Positions 8,872 to 16,895 of a DNA stretch of 64,000 nt are shown here, one piece after another. Both the position numbers and the translations under genes were made by a program. A model generated the notes under the pieces. That model ran no database searches. It was not told the origin of the DNA and saw only the letters and a list, made by a program, of their open reading frames with translations. This DNA is from JBGTFE01 sp049799955 (GTDB lineage Bacteria; Acidobacteriota; Blastocatellia; Pyrinomonadales; Pyrinomonadaceae): contig JBARIW010000103.1 of the NCBI GenBank assembly GCA_049799955.1, positions 1 to 64,000 on the forward strand, read 5' to 3'. Within the stretch, counting starts at the first letter, position 1, and each line of letters starts with the position of its first letter.

Positions 8872-10380
8872 TTATTTAATCTTTCCCGTAAATTTATATT
8901 TATTTTTTAGAGATTCCAAACACGCCGCGTTCTCCGAAAATCTTTGCGTATCGAAAAAATCCGAAATCATCTCGCGGACGCATTGAGGCGCGGAAAATCC
9001 CGCACCGTGAGCGAGCCACGGAAGCTCGATAAAATAACTGTTTTTCAGATTTTTCGCCGTCTGTCTTCCCCAACCGGGCGGCGTGTACGCATCGTATTCG
9101 CCCGCAATAATCAAAGTCGGAATATCGCTTTTAACCGGCTTGTTTTCTATCGCGTTCGCCTTTGGAACATTCCAAACCGAGCAAATTGACGGGAGATTTT
9201 GAACAACATAGCCTTTCAAATCTGGATATTTTGTCGCTTGTCCGGCAATTCTCCCTGCATTTTGAAAAGGCATTTCTTCACGACACCAAACCGAATAACG
9301 CATTCCGAGAGAATTAAATGAAGGACTTAATTTATCATTCGCGTAATTTTGCAGCGGCTTAAAATTGCCGTTTGAAACAAGATTTATCTGCGAAGGCGCG
9401 GAAGCGATAAATTCTGAACCTGACGAAAGCAGGTAATCGATTGCCCACGAAATAATGTCGTTTCCGTTTAGCTGAATTTTAAAGGATTCAGTCGTCGCAG
9501 AGTCTTTAACGTCAATTAAAATCGGCTCGGTATTAGCTTTTTTAACTGTCGCGTAAAATTCCTTCTCAAGCTTTGGAAAGTTTTTGGCGCACTCCGCTTC
9601 AGCCGCGCATTTTGAGAAAAGCAAATCGAGCGTTCGCTTGATTCCGTCAACGCCGACCTCGTCATAATTGATTTCCAGCGGCATCGTCGATTCGATAACG
9701 ACGCTGCGAATTCCCTGCGGATAATCGCGCATCGTGTTGAGCATCAGCCGCGCGCTGTAAGAAACACCGTAAAGATTTATTTTTTCGAGCTTTAAGGCTT
9801 GCCGCAAATCTTCTATATCGCCCGAGCTTTCCACGCTGTTATAAGCTTCCAAATCGACTCCGGCTTTGACCAGCCGCGCGCGGCAAGCTTTTGCCGCTTC
9901 GACTTCGCGCTTTCCCGTTTCCTTTTCGTCTAGCTTTTGTTTCGCGCTGTCGATATTTGCCGCGTTGACCTCGGGACATTCAAGCGCAGGCTGTGAATAT
10001 TTCGTGCCGCGCTGTTCGAAAATAATCATGTCGCGGTTTTTCAGCCACGGCGAAAAACGCCTGCCTGTAACCAGCTTCAGCGAGCTTCCGCCCGGACCGC
10101 CTAAAGTCCGCAAAACCAGGTCGGGCAGAGGGTTCGGGCTGTCGCTTTTCAAGATTATTATCGGCAGGCGGATTGTCGGGCTGTTTTTTATCGTGCGATT
10201 TTCGCGCACGACCACATAACCGCATTCGACTTTTTCGCCCTGCGGAATCTGAATCGCGCAATCCGATTTTTCAAATCGCGGAATCGCCTGATTAATTTGT
10301 GCAAAATAACTATCGGAAAGAAGAAAAAGGAAAATAAACAAGCTAATACACAGGCAGAATAAATTTCTGAAAAATCTCAT
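8872..10380 (-). CDS. Secreted alpha/beta hydrolase, TAP-type (tripeptidyl aminopeptidase-like)
   Basis: Exported serine hydrolase of 502 residues with an N-terminal signal peptide (hydrophobic stretch about 8-21). The oxyanion-loop motif GGPGGSS is at residues 94-100, the nucleophile elbow GVSYS puts the catalytic Ser at 207, Asp430 lies in AGEYDAYTPP and His458 in PWLAHGAG. The C-terminal third matches TAP-like enzymes (Streptomyces SlpD/Tap type), which remove tripeptides or hydrolyse esters. Unusually the elbow is G-V-S-Y-S rather than G-x-S-Y-G. It converges with the peroxidase gene across the 8806-8856 hairpin and has 65 bp between its start and rsmA. Confidence 0.85.
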   Translation of the reverse strand: MRFFRNLFCLCISLFIFLFLLSDSYFAQINQAIPRFEKSDCAIQIPQGEKVECGYVVVRENRTIKNSPTIRLPIIILKSDSPNPLPDLVLRTLGGPGGSSLKLVTGRRFSPWLKNRDMIIFEQRGTKYSQPALECPEVNAANIDSAKQKLDEKETGKREVEAAKACRARLVKAGVDLEAYNSVESSGDIEDLRQALKLEKINLYGVSYSARLMLNTMRDYPQGIRSVVIESTMPLEINYDEVGVDGIKRTLDLLFSKCAAEAECAKNFPKLEKEFYATVKKANTEPILIDVKDSATTESFKIQLNGNDIISWAIDYLLSSGSEFIASAPSQINLVSNGNFKPLQNYANDKLSPSFNSLGMRYSVWCREEMPFQNAGRIAGQATKYPDLKGYVVQNLPSICSVWNVPKANAIENKPVKSDIPTLIIAGEYDAYTPPGWGRQTAKNLKNSYFIELPWLAHGAGFSAPQCVREMISDFFDTQRFSENAACLESLKNKYKFTGKIK

Positions 10381-10445
10381 AGTTATCTCCGGCGAAAAAA
10401 CCGCGCTTTGATTTTAAAACCCCGCCGGAAAGACGTTTATGACAG

Positions 10446-11315
10446 TTAAAAGGTTACGGCTTTAACAATTCGCAGCCATTCGTCGAGCGTCAAAGTCTCG
10501 GCGCGGCGTTTTGAATCGATTTGGCAATTTTCTAAAAGCTTTTCCGCATCGCCGATTATTTCCTTCAGATTTTGCGGCGCTTTTTTTAGATTATTCAGAA
10601 TCGTCTTACGTTTCCGGGCAAATCCGGCGCTGATTAGCCGGCGAAATAAAATTGTGTCTTTGATTTCAACGTTTTCTTTCGGCTTCAAACGCACAATCGA
10701 ACTCCAAACCTTCGGAGCCGGGCGAAACGCATTCGGCGAAACATCAAAAAGCTTTTCCGCATCAAGATAGGCTTCAACCAAAACGCTCAAAAATCCGCGT
10801 TCCGCATTTCCTGCTTCGACAGTCATTCTTTCGACGACCTCGCGCTGAAACATTAAAATCATTTTCGAGAAAACTTCTCTTTGTTCGATTAAATTTTGCA
10901 GAATTGCCGTTGAAATATTGTAAGGAAGATTGGCGACGAGCTTGATGGATTTTGGATTTTGGATTTTCGATTTTGGATTGAAATTTTCACCTAAATGACG
11001 AAAATCTACCATCAACGCGTCCTGCTCGACGAGCGAGAAATTTTCATATTCGCCAAATTTTTCTTCTAACAGCGGAGTTAAATCTCTGTCCAGTTCGATA
11101 GCAATGACATTTGCGCCGCTTTCAACCAGCTTTTCAGTTAAAGCGCCGCGTCCTGCGCCGATTTCGACAATAGTTTCGCCTTGTTGCGGATTCAGAGATG
11201 AAACTATCTTGTCGATATAATTCTGGTCAATGAGGAAATTCTGCCCGAAAGATTTTTTGGCAAAGACGGTTTTTGGTTTCCGGTTTTCGGACTTTGGGCT
11301 TTTTTCATACTTCAT
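10446..11315 (-). CDS. rsmA: 16S rRNA dimethyladenosine transferase, with repeat-derived insertions
   Basis: SAM-dependent KsgA/RsmA that dimethylates the two adjacent adenines of the 3'-terminal 16S rRNA helix during 30S assembly. The 289-residue protein has the motifs KSFGQNFL (about 21), VEIGAGRGALTE (motif I, about 50-61) and NLPYNIS (motif IV, about 129-135). Two segments look foreign: residues about 3-16 (basic, K-S-P-K-S-E-N-R-K-P-K) and about 113-125 (N-P-K-S-K-I-Q-N-P-K-S). Both are encoded by 7-bp tandem arrays (11268-11302 and 10947-10979). The start overlaps the ribD stop by 4 bp, so the two are translationally coupled. Confidence 0.95.
   Translation of the reverse strand: MKYEKSPKSENRKPKTVFAKKSFGQNFLIDQNYIDKIVSSLNPQQGETIVEIGAGRGALTEKLVESGANVIAIELDRDLTPLLEEKFGEYENFSLVEQDALMVDFRHLGENFNPKSKIQNPKSIKLVANLPYNISTAILQNLIEQREVFSKMILMFQREVVERMTVEAGNAERGFLSVLVEAYLDAEKLFDVSPNAFRPAPKVWSSIVRLKPKENVEIKDTILFRRLISAGFARKRKTILNNLKKAPQNLKEIIGDAEKLLENCQIDSKRRAETLTLDEWLRIVKAVTF
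10947..10979. repeat. Heptamer array inside rsmA (ggatttt x5)
   Basis: Five consecutive 7-bp units ggatttt, ggatttt, ggatttt, cgatttt and ggattg(a) lie in the rsmA coding strand region. 7 is not a multiple of 3, so successive units are read in different frames, which is why the peptide is not itself a clean repeat. The same word occurs upstream of ftsY at 14926. Confidence 0.85.
11268..11302. repeat. Heptamer array at the 5' end of rsmA (ggttttt type, x5)
   Basis: Five 7-bp units, all starting gg: ggttttt, ggtttcc, ggttttc, ggacttt, gggcttt. They encode the basic N-terminal extension of RsmA just before the conserved FGQNFL motif. The same kind of word makes up the hairpin at 18781-18843. 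Confidence 0.85.
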
Positions 11316-12433
11316 CCGTCATTCCTCAAAACCGGATAACCCGTAACCTCTAAATCTTCGCCGTGCCTTTTAATTTCAATATTTTCAAGATGCATCGCGT
11401 TTTCCAGACTCTGAGCGCCTTTTCCGCCGATTGCCGTTGGCGCGTCTTTGCCGCCGAGTATGAGCGGCGCGACAAAAAACGTAACCTTATCAATCAATTT
11501 GGCGTCGTAAAAAGCTCCGGCAATCTCTGTTCCGCCTTCGACTAAAACGCTTTGAATGTCGCGCTTGCCCAATTCCCGCAAAACTCCGTGCAGATTTCTG
11601 CCGCCTTCGGCAATCTGAATAATTTCAACGCCTTCGCCTCTCAAATCCTTAATTTTTTCCGCGTCTTCGCTCAGCGTAAAAACTATCGTCGGCGTTTCTT
11701 TTGCGGTTAAAGCAAGCTGTGAATTCGGAGAAATCCGCAGCGAATTGTCGAGAATAACGCGAACGAGTTTTCTCCGTCGAAACTTGCCGCTTCTATCGGT
11801 TAAAGACGGATTATCGACCACAGCCGTATTTGCGCCGACCAGAATCGCGTCGTTCGCGTGTCGCAAATCGTGAACTTTCTGAAAAGACTCCTTGCCCGAA
11901 AGCGTCGTCGAAACGCTGCCGCGCAGAGAAATTCGCCCGTCGAGCGACATCGCCATTTTCAGATGTACAAAAGGTCTTTTCGTCTTATGCCAGTGAATGA
12001 ATTTTTCGTTTAGCCGCGCCGCTTCGTCAGCTAAAACTCCCGTAACGACCTCAATCCCGCTTTGTCTTAATTGCTCGAAACCTTTCCCCGAAACAAGCGG
12101 ATTCGGGTCTTCAATCGGCGCGACAACCCGCTTTATTCCGGCATCTATCAAAGCTTCGGTGCAAGGCTTCGTCCTCCCGAAATGCGCGTGCGGCTCAAGC
12201 GAAACATAAGCCGTCGCGCCTTTCGCCGCGTCGCCCGCCTGCTGTAAAGCGAGAATTTCCGCGTGAGTTACATTTTCAAAAATGTATGTTCCTTCGCCGA
12301 CAATTTCCCCGTTTTCGCCGACAATAACACACCCGACAAGCGGGCTTGGACTAACCTGCCCAATCCCGAAAGACGCGAACTCCAAAGCGCGCCGCGTCAT
12401 TTTTATATCAAATTCTGAAAAATTATTGTTCAA
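11312..12433 (-). CDS. ribD: Bifunctional riboflavin biosynthesis deaminase/reductase RibD
   Basis: Catalyses deamination of the pyrimidine from GTP cyclohydrolase II and then NADPH-dependent side-chain reduction. 373 residues: an N-terminal CDA-type deaminase domain (about 10-145) with HAE at 57-59, and a C-terminal reductase domain (about 150-370) beginning HLKMAMSLDGRIS. In the zinc site the usual Glu-Pro-Cys is replaced by E80-P-H82-A-H, while the second cysteine (C91 in TKPC) is kept. His may replace Cys as a zinc ligand. No FMN riboswitch was seen upstream. The stop overlaps the rsmA start. Confidence 0.92.
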   Translation of the reverse strand: MNNNFSEFDIKMTRRALEFASFGIGQVSPSPLVGCVIVGENGEIVGEGTYIFENVTHAEILALQQAGDAAKGATAYVSLEPHAHFGRTKPCTEALIDAGIKRVVAPIEDPNPLVSGKGFEQLRQSGIEVVTGVLADEAARLNEKFIHWHKTKRPFVHLKMAMSLDGRISLRGSVSTTLSGKESFQKVHDLRHANDAILVGANTAVVDNPSLTDRSGKFRRRKLVRVILDNSLRISPNSQLALTAKETPTIVFTLSEDAEKIKDLRGEGVEIIQIAEGGRNLHGVLRELGKRDIQSVLVEGGTEIAGAFYDAKLIDKVTFFVAPLILGGKDAPTAIGGKGAQSLENAMHLENIEIKRHGEDLEVTGYPVLRNDG

Positions 12434-12450
12434 AATAAATTGTTCACGAA

Positions 12451-12645
12451 ATTTAGCCGTCTAAGACGGCGTTAGAATTAAGCTACACGCGACAGCGTGT
12501 AGAAAGCAATAATATAAAACGTAGAGTCCGCCTGCGGACGGCAGAATCTATCGCCTGCAAACAGGCTTCAAATGTTGCCAGTTCCGGTTCTACAGACTCA
12601 CGCGTGTAGCTAAACTCTCGCGTCCGCAAGCGGACTCGTAAAACA
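12451..12645. repeat. Cluster of five short palindromes in a non-coding gap
   Basis: The 226-bp gap between ribD and the broken gene holds no ORF. It contains five small hairpins: gccgtctaagacggc (12456-12470), ctacacgcg..gcgtgtag (12483-12502), gtccgcctgcggac (12526-12539), gcctgcaaacaggc (12552-12565) and gtccgcaagcggac (12622-12635). The gtccgc..gcggac palindrome occurs twice, and the gcgtgtagct word returns at 12602-12611. It resembles a REP/BIME-like palindromic unit, but the mobile source is unknown. Confidence 0.65.
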
Positions 12646-12659
12646 TTTTCCTTCTAGAT

Positions 12660-13868
12660 TTAATCATCCAAACCTAAAATGGATTTATTTTCGTCTTCTT
12701 TTCCGAGAATCTTTTTACCGGCTGTTTTCAACGCCGTCGCCGGATTTAAATGTACTCCGAGCTGTTCCATCAAAAACTTGCTTTTCCCGATTTTCAACCC
12801 TTCAAAAATCTCTTCAAGCTCTTCTTTATTCTCAAGTGAATCCATCATTATCGATTTGCTCGAAATTTTCTCGATGACTTTATTTTGCTGTTCGATTACC
12901 GAATCTTTTTGAGAAATAATTACATTTTTCTCTTGAATCGTTTCGGATTGAATCATCATAACCTTTTCGGCTAATTGGATTTCCCTGACAGTCATTTTTT
13001 GCGAATGTTCAAGATTTTCGATTTGCTGCTGCAATCTCATCGCCGCAAAACTTTCATCATAAACAATCGGACTGGAAGGCAAATTTAAATAAACGGCAAG
13101 CGCTTAACGAATTTTGTCTAATGCTTCAATATCATCGGTCGGAGTAACTGAAAAAAGAACTTTTCCTGCTTCTTCTTTCAAATTTGCAGTTGCATTTAAT
13201 CCTAAATCCTTAAGAAAGGTAGCAAAATATTCAAGGTACTGTTTACAAGGAACTTTTATCTCGTCAGGAAAATTGAATGATGCAAGAATCTCATCTGAAT
13301 GAAAATTTATTAATAAAGATTCTTCAGTTTGTATGTGCCACTTTTTTAAGATTTTCTCATAATAATCAATTACATCGCCAATTTTTGCAAATTTAGGGTT
13401 TTCGAAAAAAGTAACTGCAAATTCACTTCTTGAAACTCTAGATATTTTCACATTTTTTTGTTCAGAGTTTTCTAATATTTTTTGGAAAGTAAAAACATAA
13501 TCAGCGAAATTATATAGTGACTTCCATTTGGAAAAATCGGGCGAAAGCCTAAATACAATTTCATATTCTGGTTGCGATTTATTATTATTCACAAAAAATC
13601 GGACATAATTTATTATAGCTGTCCAATCAAAATCCACGATAAATCCCAAATGTCTAAAGTGTGGTAAATCTGAAAATAGATGAGGTAATAATAATTTGCT
13701 GGTTTGTTCATCTCTTAATCGCAACCAAAAATTTTTGCCGGTTAAAACAGATTGTCCTTTTTCCTTATCGTAATAATAATCTACATTTATACTTGCGCCT
13801 TTAGACCAAATGTCATCAACGTAAAGGTTTAATTTATTTCTGTCTTTATCTTTTCTTAGTTCTATCAT
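12660..13868 (-). pseudogene. Unknown protein of about 402 residues, split by an in-frame TAA
   Basis: Two adjacent reading frames, 13868-13104 and 13103-12660, are in the same phase and are separated only by one TAA (13104-13106). Reading through gives DKIR-stop-ALAVYLNLPSS without a gap, so one base change (for example GAA to TAA) would restore a single protein. The first part (about 254 residues) is lysine- and aromatic-rich and mixed alpha/beta. The second has a heptad coiled coil (QQQIENL ... VIEQQNKVIEK) and a basic C-terminus. I do not recognise the family. The DNA is visibly more AT-rich than ftsY next to it. Start ATG 13868 is preferred over the TTG at 13877. The downstream piece alone could start at TTG 13082. 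A sequencing error is possible. Confidence 0.8.
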
Positions 13869-13881
13869 TCCCAACAAAAAA

Positions 13882-14919
13882 TTAATTAAAAAGCCCGTTT
13901 ACGTAGCTTTCCGGGTCAAAAACCATTAAATCGTCAACCTGTTCGCCGATGCCGACGTAGCGAATCGGGAGATTTAATTCTTTGGCGATGGCGACGGCGA
14001 TGCCGCCTTTTGCCGTGCCGTCGAGCTTGGTTAAAACGATTCCGGTAACGTCGGCGACTTTCATAAATTGGCGCGCCTGTTCGAGTCCGTTTTGTCCGGT
14101 TACGGCGTCAATTACCAGCAAAGTTTCGTGCGGCGCGTCCTGGACTTCGCGGGCGGCGATGCGTTTCATTTTTTCGAGTTCCGCCATCAGATTCGATTTG
14201 TTGTGCAGGCGTCCGGCTGTGTCAACGATTAGAACATCGGCGTTTCTGGCTTTGGCGGATTTCAGCGCGTCGAACAAAACGGCTGCCGGGTCTGTTCCCT
14301 GTTTTTGCTGGATTAGAGGAACTCCGGCGCGCTGCGACCAGATTTCGAGCTGCTCGGAAGCAGCGGCGCGGAATGTGTCGGCGGCGCAGATTAAAATTTC
14401 GTTTCCTTCGTTTTTTATGCGCTGCGCGAGCTTGCCGATGGTCGTCGTTTTGCCGACGCCGTTGACGCCGACGACCATTAAAACGTACGGTTTGATTTCC
14501 AAATCGTATTTCGTCTCGTCCGCGATGCCGCGTTCTTCCGAGTGATGCAGAATCGTTAAAAGCTCTTTCTTCATCGTCGCTTTTAAGACCTGCAAATCGT
14601 TGATTTCCTGACGCGATACGCCGCGACGGACGGCGTCGAGAATCTGCATTGTCGTCGCAACGCCGATGTCTGTGGTTATCAGCATTTCTTCAAGCTCGTC
14701 GAGAAAAGTTTCGTCAATCTGCTTGCGGTTTTCGAAAATCGTGTCGAGCTTGTTGTTTATCGAATGGCGCGTTTTTTCAATCGCTTTGCTGAAACGCACG
14801 CCGATTTCCTTCTCGACCGCTTCTTCCTGCGCCTTTAGCTCCTCGATGGATTTGTCCAAGCCCAAAACTGAGGTTGAAAATTTATCTTCGTCTTTCTTTC
14901 TTCGCCAAAAAAATGCCAT
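13882..14919 (-). CDS. ftsY: Signal recognition particle receptor FtsY
   Basis: SRP GTPase that docks ribosome-SRP complexes to the Sec translocon at the inner membrane. 345 residues with a short acidic/charged N-terminal segment, the N domain and the G domain. GTPase motifs visible: GVNGVGKTTTIGKLA (G1), DTFRAAASEQL, DTAGRLHNKSNLM (G3) and TKLDGTAKGG (G4), with the C-terminal DLMVFDPESYV. The long A domain of the E. coli protein is lacking, as in many bacteria. ATG at 14919. It is followed after 13 bp by the broken gene. Upstream is a single-armed heptamer array. Confidence 0.97.
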   Translation of the reverse strand: MAFFWRRKKDEDKFSTSVLGLDKSIEELKAQEEAVEKEIGVRFSKAIEKTRHSINNKLDTIFENRKQIDETFLDELEEMLITTDIGVATTMQILDAVRRGVSRQEINDLQVLKATMKKELLTILHHSEERGIADETKYDLEIKPYVLMVVGVNGVGKTTTIGKLAQRIKNEGNEILICAADTFRAAASEQLEIWSQRAGVPLIQQKQGTDPAAVLFDALKSAKARNADVLIVDTAGRLHNKSNLMAELEKMKRIAAREVQDAPHETLLVIDAVTGQNGLEQARQFMKVADVTGIVLTKLDGTAKGGIAVAIAKELNLPIRYVGIGEQVDDLMVFDPESYVNGLFN

Positions 14920-14925
14920 ATAATT

Positions 14926-14958
14926 GATTTTAGATTTTAGATTTTGGATTTTGGATTG
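14926..14958. repeat. Heptamer array upstream of ftsY (gatttta/gattttg x4)
   Basis: gatttta, gatttta, gattttg, gattttg, gattg in a row, 6 bp from the ftsY start codon, so they form the ftsY leader. No second arm was seen nearby. The word matches that inside rsmA at 10947. Confidence 0.75.
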
Positions 14959-15029
14959 CGTTATCTATCGACATTCCAATTTATTAAATCTTTCACAAAG
15001 TTTCGATTATAAGAAAGAATAAGACAAAG

Positions 15030-15148
15030 TAAAAAGGCAGAAGTAAAAAGTAAAAAGTAAAAAGTAAAAATAAGAGCGTCTTGCTTCAATTCGAAAATCG
15101 AGAAGACGCTCTTTAATTTTGCCTTTTTACTTTTTACTTTTTACTTTT
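15030..15148. repeat. Nested intergenic inverted repeat (word aaaaagt)
   Basis: The outer arms are aaaaagt tandem copies at about 15045-15070 pairing with ttttact copies at 15124-15148, which touch the stop codon of the next minus-strand gene (15149). An inner hairpin agagcgtctt/aagacgctct (15073-15082 and about 15102-15111) looks like a conventional terminator stem. It is probably the terminator of the 15149-16804 gene. Confidence 0.75.
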
Positions 15149-16804
15149 TCATCTTCGGAACATATTCAGTTTTTCCGTGTTTTTATACAGTAAATATCCG
15201 AGAATGACCGCGAAGACAATTGAAAAATAGAACGTAAACCAGCTTCCGACGGCGGTTGCGGGCAGATTTCCCATTCCCGGCAGTTCGAACGGTTTGAAAA
15301 CCATTTTCAGAATAAAGCCGATTGAGCCGGTAATTATTGTCAGAAGCACCATCATTCCGAGAACTTTGAAATAGTCGAAGCCTAAATGCTTGATTGTATC
15401 AAGCCCGACCATCGGATTGAGCGTCGCCGTAAACGAGCGCGTGTAGCTGGCGACGGCGCAGGCTGCCGGATAGTAAAAGAAGCCCCAGAGAAGCGAAATT
15501 ATTAACGGAATGACCAGAACTTTAGCTGTTTTCAAAAGCGTTTCAACCACCTTTTGCGCCGGAATGTCTTGTCCGCCGGTGCTTGCAGCAAGAGTTTTCA
15601 GCTTATCCGTTTCCATCTGTTTTCGCATATTTTCCAAATCCGCCTGTCTGGCGCGGTCGTTGTCGCGCATCCAAACATCCTCCCGTTTAATATTTTTATC
15701 TCTGAGCGACGGGTCGTCCTGCATACTTTCCATCTGGGAGACAATGTTCGTCTGGTCTTTTTGAAGCGTTGTCGAAATCGTTTTCCACATATACCACGCG
15801 CCGCCGCCGATGATGGCGATTGTCAGACCGAAGCTGACGATATATGTGCCGAGACTCAGGAAAAACGGGTGAACCATATCGTCCCAGAGCGAAAACTCGT
15901 CAAAGCTCGGCATAAAATTTCCGCCGATTTTGCCCTGCGAAAAGTTTTCGACCGTATTTGCCATGATTCCGAAAGTGAGCATATTCGAAAGCATAAAACA
16001 GATAATTACGGCGGCGAGCATCATAAAGCTGCCCATTCCCGAAGCCGATTGTCCGAGATTGAAAAGCATAAACAAAATCGCGCCGAAAATCAGGCTGGCT
16101 TTAAATTTGAACGGGTAAGCGAAGGCGCGTCCGAAATCCGCGACACCGAAACCCTCGTTCATATCTGCTCGAAACTGGTAATCCTGAACCTGATTTTGCT
16201 GAACCTGTTTGATTAAACTGCACATCGAGCCGCACATCGGGCAGATTTTTACGTTTCCGCCGTAGCCTTTCGGACACGCTTTGCAGAAAACGTTCATACA
16301 CGTATCGCACAAATAGCTCGCTTCCGCGTCAGCATGAATCATGCAGACGTTAGCCGCCGGCATCTGCGGCGCAAATTGGGGTTGATTAAATGCGGGATTC
16401 GGCGGCGGCGGAATAAAATTTTCGGTCGATGGCAGACTTTCATTTATCGTAAAATTGTTCGGCGGCGAAAAATCGGTTTGCTGCGGCGAAAAATTTTGTG
16501 TCGGGGTAAAAGCTTCGGGAATATTGTCGGGAAACTCCGTCGGCTGCGTCGCAAAGCCTGCCTGCACTTCGCCTTCAGTCGTCGAAAACTGAATCGCCGG
16601 CATCGGCTGTCCCATATCTTTCGCGTTGAAAAACCCGTAAAGCAAAGGGATTTTTCCCGCTTCGAGCCAGCGCAGATTTCCGCGCCGAACTTTATCGACA
16701 CGCAAAAGCGAGCCTTCGTCTATCCAGTTTACCAAGCCTTGAAAATTCGTCTCGTAAACTTCGCCGTTAACATCGACATGCCATGATTCATTCGGATTTA
16801 TCAT
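15149..16804 (-). CDS. Membrane protein with GYF-like N-terminus and B-box-like zinc finger
   Basis: About 551 residues from ATG 16804. The N-terminal 60 residues resemble a GYF_2/DUF4339 domain (ESWHVDVNGEVYET ... VRRGNLRW). A Pro/Asn/Gln-rich linker follows, then a Cys/His cluster (CMIHADAEASYLCDTC, FCKACP, CPMCGSMC) like a B-box or zinc ribbon. Several hydrophobic helices follow (AFAYPFKFKASLIFGA onward) with a Yip1/DUF4013-like look. It may be a membrane organiser rather than an enzyme. It lies downstream of the HD-GYP gene and probably belongs to the signalling block. A TTG 9 bp upstream falls in repeat DNA, so I prefer the ATG. Confidence 0.7.
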   Translation of the reverse strand: MINPNESWHVDVNGEVYETNFQGLVNWIDEGSLLRVDKVRRGNLRWLEAGKIPLLYGFFNAKDMGQPMPAIQFSTTEGEVQAGFATQPTEFPDNIPEAFTPTQNFSPQQTDFSPPNNFTINESLPSTENFIPPPPNPAFNQPQFAPQMPAANVCMIHADAEASYLCDTCMNVFCKACPKGYGGNVKICPMCGSMCSLIKQVQQNQVQDYQFRADMNEGFGVADFGRAFAYPFKFKASLIFGAILFMLFNLGQSASGMGSFMMLAAVIICFMLSNMLTFGIMANTVENFSQGKIGGNFMPSFDEFSLWDDMVHPFFLSLGTYIVSFGLTIAIIGGGAWYMWKTISTTLQKDQTNIVSQMESMQDDPSLRDKNIKREDVWMRDNDRARQADLENMRKQMETDKLKTLAASTGGQDIPAQKVVETLLKTAKVLVIPLIISLLWGFFYYPAACAVASYTRSFTATLNPMVGLDTIKHLGFDYFKVLGMMVLLTIITGSIGFILKMVFKPFELPGMGNLPATAVGSWFTFYFSIVFAVILGYLLYKNTEKLNMFRR

Positions 16805-16887
16805 AAGATTCAAGATTCAAGATTCAAGATTCAAGATTCAAGATTTTGTATTCGATTTTGAATTTTGAATCTTGAATCTTGAATCTT
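16805..16887. repeat. Intergenic inverted repeat (aagattc x5.5)
   Basis: Five and a half exact copies of aagattc (16805-16844) are followed by a short spacer and gaatctt x3 (16867-16887). The left arm is immediately next to the start codon at 16804, and the right arm ends 8 bp before the HD-GYP stop (16896). The whole leader of the downstream gene is therefore repeat DNA without a Shine-Dalgarno. Confidence 0.85.
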
Positions 16888-16895
16888 AAATTTTT

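Noticed and set aside
15554..16216. 220-residue plus-strand frame opposite the GYF/B-box membrane protein
   Set aside because: Shadow of the real minus-strand gene; Arg/His-rich, with no start signal or domain pattern. Similar long shadows at 13982-14545 and 17163-17645 are rejected for the same reason.
16805..16887. Possible CRISPR-like array (regular short repeats)
   Set aside because: Units are only 7 bp with no spacers and form inverted arms; no cas genes are in the window.
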